Of a stretch of 5,867 nucleotides of DNA, positions 5,673 through 5,867 are shown piece by piece. The notes under the pieces are model-generated. The model had not been told where the DNA came from. It did not search any database and worked only from the letters and a program-made list of their open reading frames with translations. The DNA is taken from the NCBI GenBank assembly GCA_017460245.1, contig JAFUBK010000150.1:1-5867 (forward strand), written 5' to 3'. The stretch is from Bacilli bacterium (GTDB taxonomy: Bacteria > Bacillota_I > Bacilli_A > RF39 > UBA660). The stretch's first letter is position 1. The number at the start of each line of letters is the position of its first letter. The position numbers and the translations under genes are program-made.

Positions 5673-5867
5673 ATGAAAAAGAAATCATTAGAAAAAAATA
5701 GTGAAGTTATGGATGTGGTTTTTTTACTTGACCGCAGTGGTTCGATGGCAGGATCGGAGGCTGATACAATAGGAGGATATAATAGTTATATTAATTCGCA
5801 AAGAGACAACAATGTTAGAGTTACGACGGTTTTATTTGATGATAAATATGAATTTTTATATGAAAAA
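5673..5867 (+). CDS. VWA-domain protein, N-terminal part only
   Basis: The frame from ATG 5673 stays open to the window edge, giving 65 residues of a longer protein. The ATG has an AGGGAG ribosome binding site at 5661-5666, six bases upstream. After a short basic N-terminus, residues 14-25 read DVVFLLDRSGSM, a hydrophobic strand followed by the metal-ion-dependent adhesion site motif DxSxS (D20, S22, S24) of the von Willebrand factor A fold. The continuation TIGGYNSYINSQR and VRVTTVLFDD fits the next helix and strand. There is no signal peptide before the domain, so it is probably cytoplasmic. VWA domains bind partners through a metal ion; the partner here is unknown. It is divergent from the HTH-like broken gene, with 72 bases between the starts, suggesting a shared regulatory region. 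Confidence 0.88.
   Translation, partial: MKKKSLEKNSEVMDVVFLLDRSGSMAGSEADTIGGYNSYINSQRDNNVRVTTVLFDDKYEFLYEK

Noticed and set aside
5479..5673. 64-codon open frame on the plus strand
   Set aside because: It is antisense to the start of the HTH-like gene and crosses its promoter and the VWA ribosome binding site; there is no start signal.
1..5867. CRISPR array, insertion sequence, prophage or known defence cassette
   Set aside because: No regularly spaced repeats, transposase, integrase, terminal inverted repeats or phage genes were found on reading both strands.

Overview
The window is A+T-rich DNA that looks like a spore-forming, low-GC Firmicute of the Bacilli or a related, often uncultured lineage. 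The reasons are strong AAAGGAGG-type ribosome binding sites, A/T-ending codons, genes of the CotJ spore-coat group, and short A/T-rich hairpin terminators. TGA is used as a stop (end of typA), so this is the standard bacterial code and not the Mycoplasma code. I cannot name the species.

Layout from left to right. (1) Positions 1-1642, plus strand: the translation-factor GTPase TypA/BipA, missing about its first 60 residues because the window begins inside it. It carries a striking Cys in place of the invariant Gly of the G3 motif. (2) Positions 1643-1767: a convergent gap with two hairpin terminators. (3) Positions 1768-2969, minus strand: a two-gene spore-coat operon, a fused CotJA-CotJB-like protein followed by CotJC, a manganese-catalase-type coat protein. 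(4) Positions 3074-3194, plus strand: a promoter and a single tRNA-His(GTG). It is followed by a hairpin that probably also ends the gene coming from the other side. (5) Positions 3227-4111, minus strand: dapA, the first committed step to lysine, diaminopimelate and dipicolinate. (6) Positions 4112-4284: a gap with a -10 box, a 10-bp direct repeat spaced 32 bp apart, and the terminator of the next gene. (7) Positions 4285-4950, minus strand: an AqpZ-like water channel with a near-perfect promoter that leaves almost no 5' leader. (8) Positions 5031-5600, minus strand: a gene with an XRE/HTH-like C-terminal half, cut by one in-frame TAA, with recognisable coding sequence continuing for 51 codons afterwards. 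(9) Positions 5673-5867, plus strand: the start of a von Willebrand factor A (VWA) protein, divergent from the broken gene and running off the window.

Most genes are independent units with their own terminators; the only clear operon is cotJAB-cotJC. dapA and the cotJ genes both fit a sporulating cell, since dipicolinate comes from the DapA product, but nothing here shows they are co-regulated. The points most worth a second look are the CotJA-CotJB fusion, the TypA Cys substitution, the nonsense-interrupted HTH-like gene, and its divergent pairing with the VWA gene. I see no CRISPR array, insertion sequence, phage gene or obvious new defence system. The VWA/HTH-like pair is the only candidate for a little-described system, and it is only partly visible.
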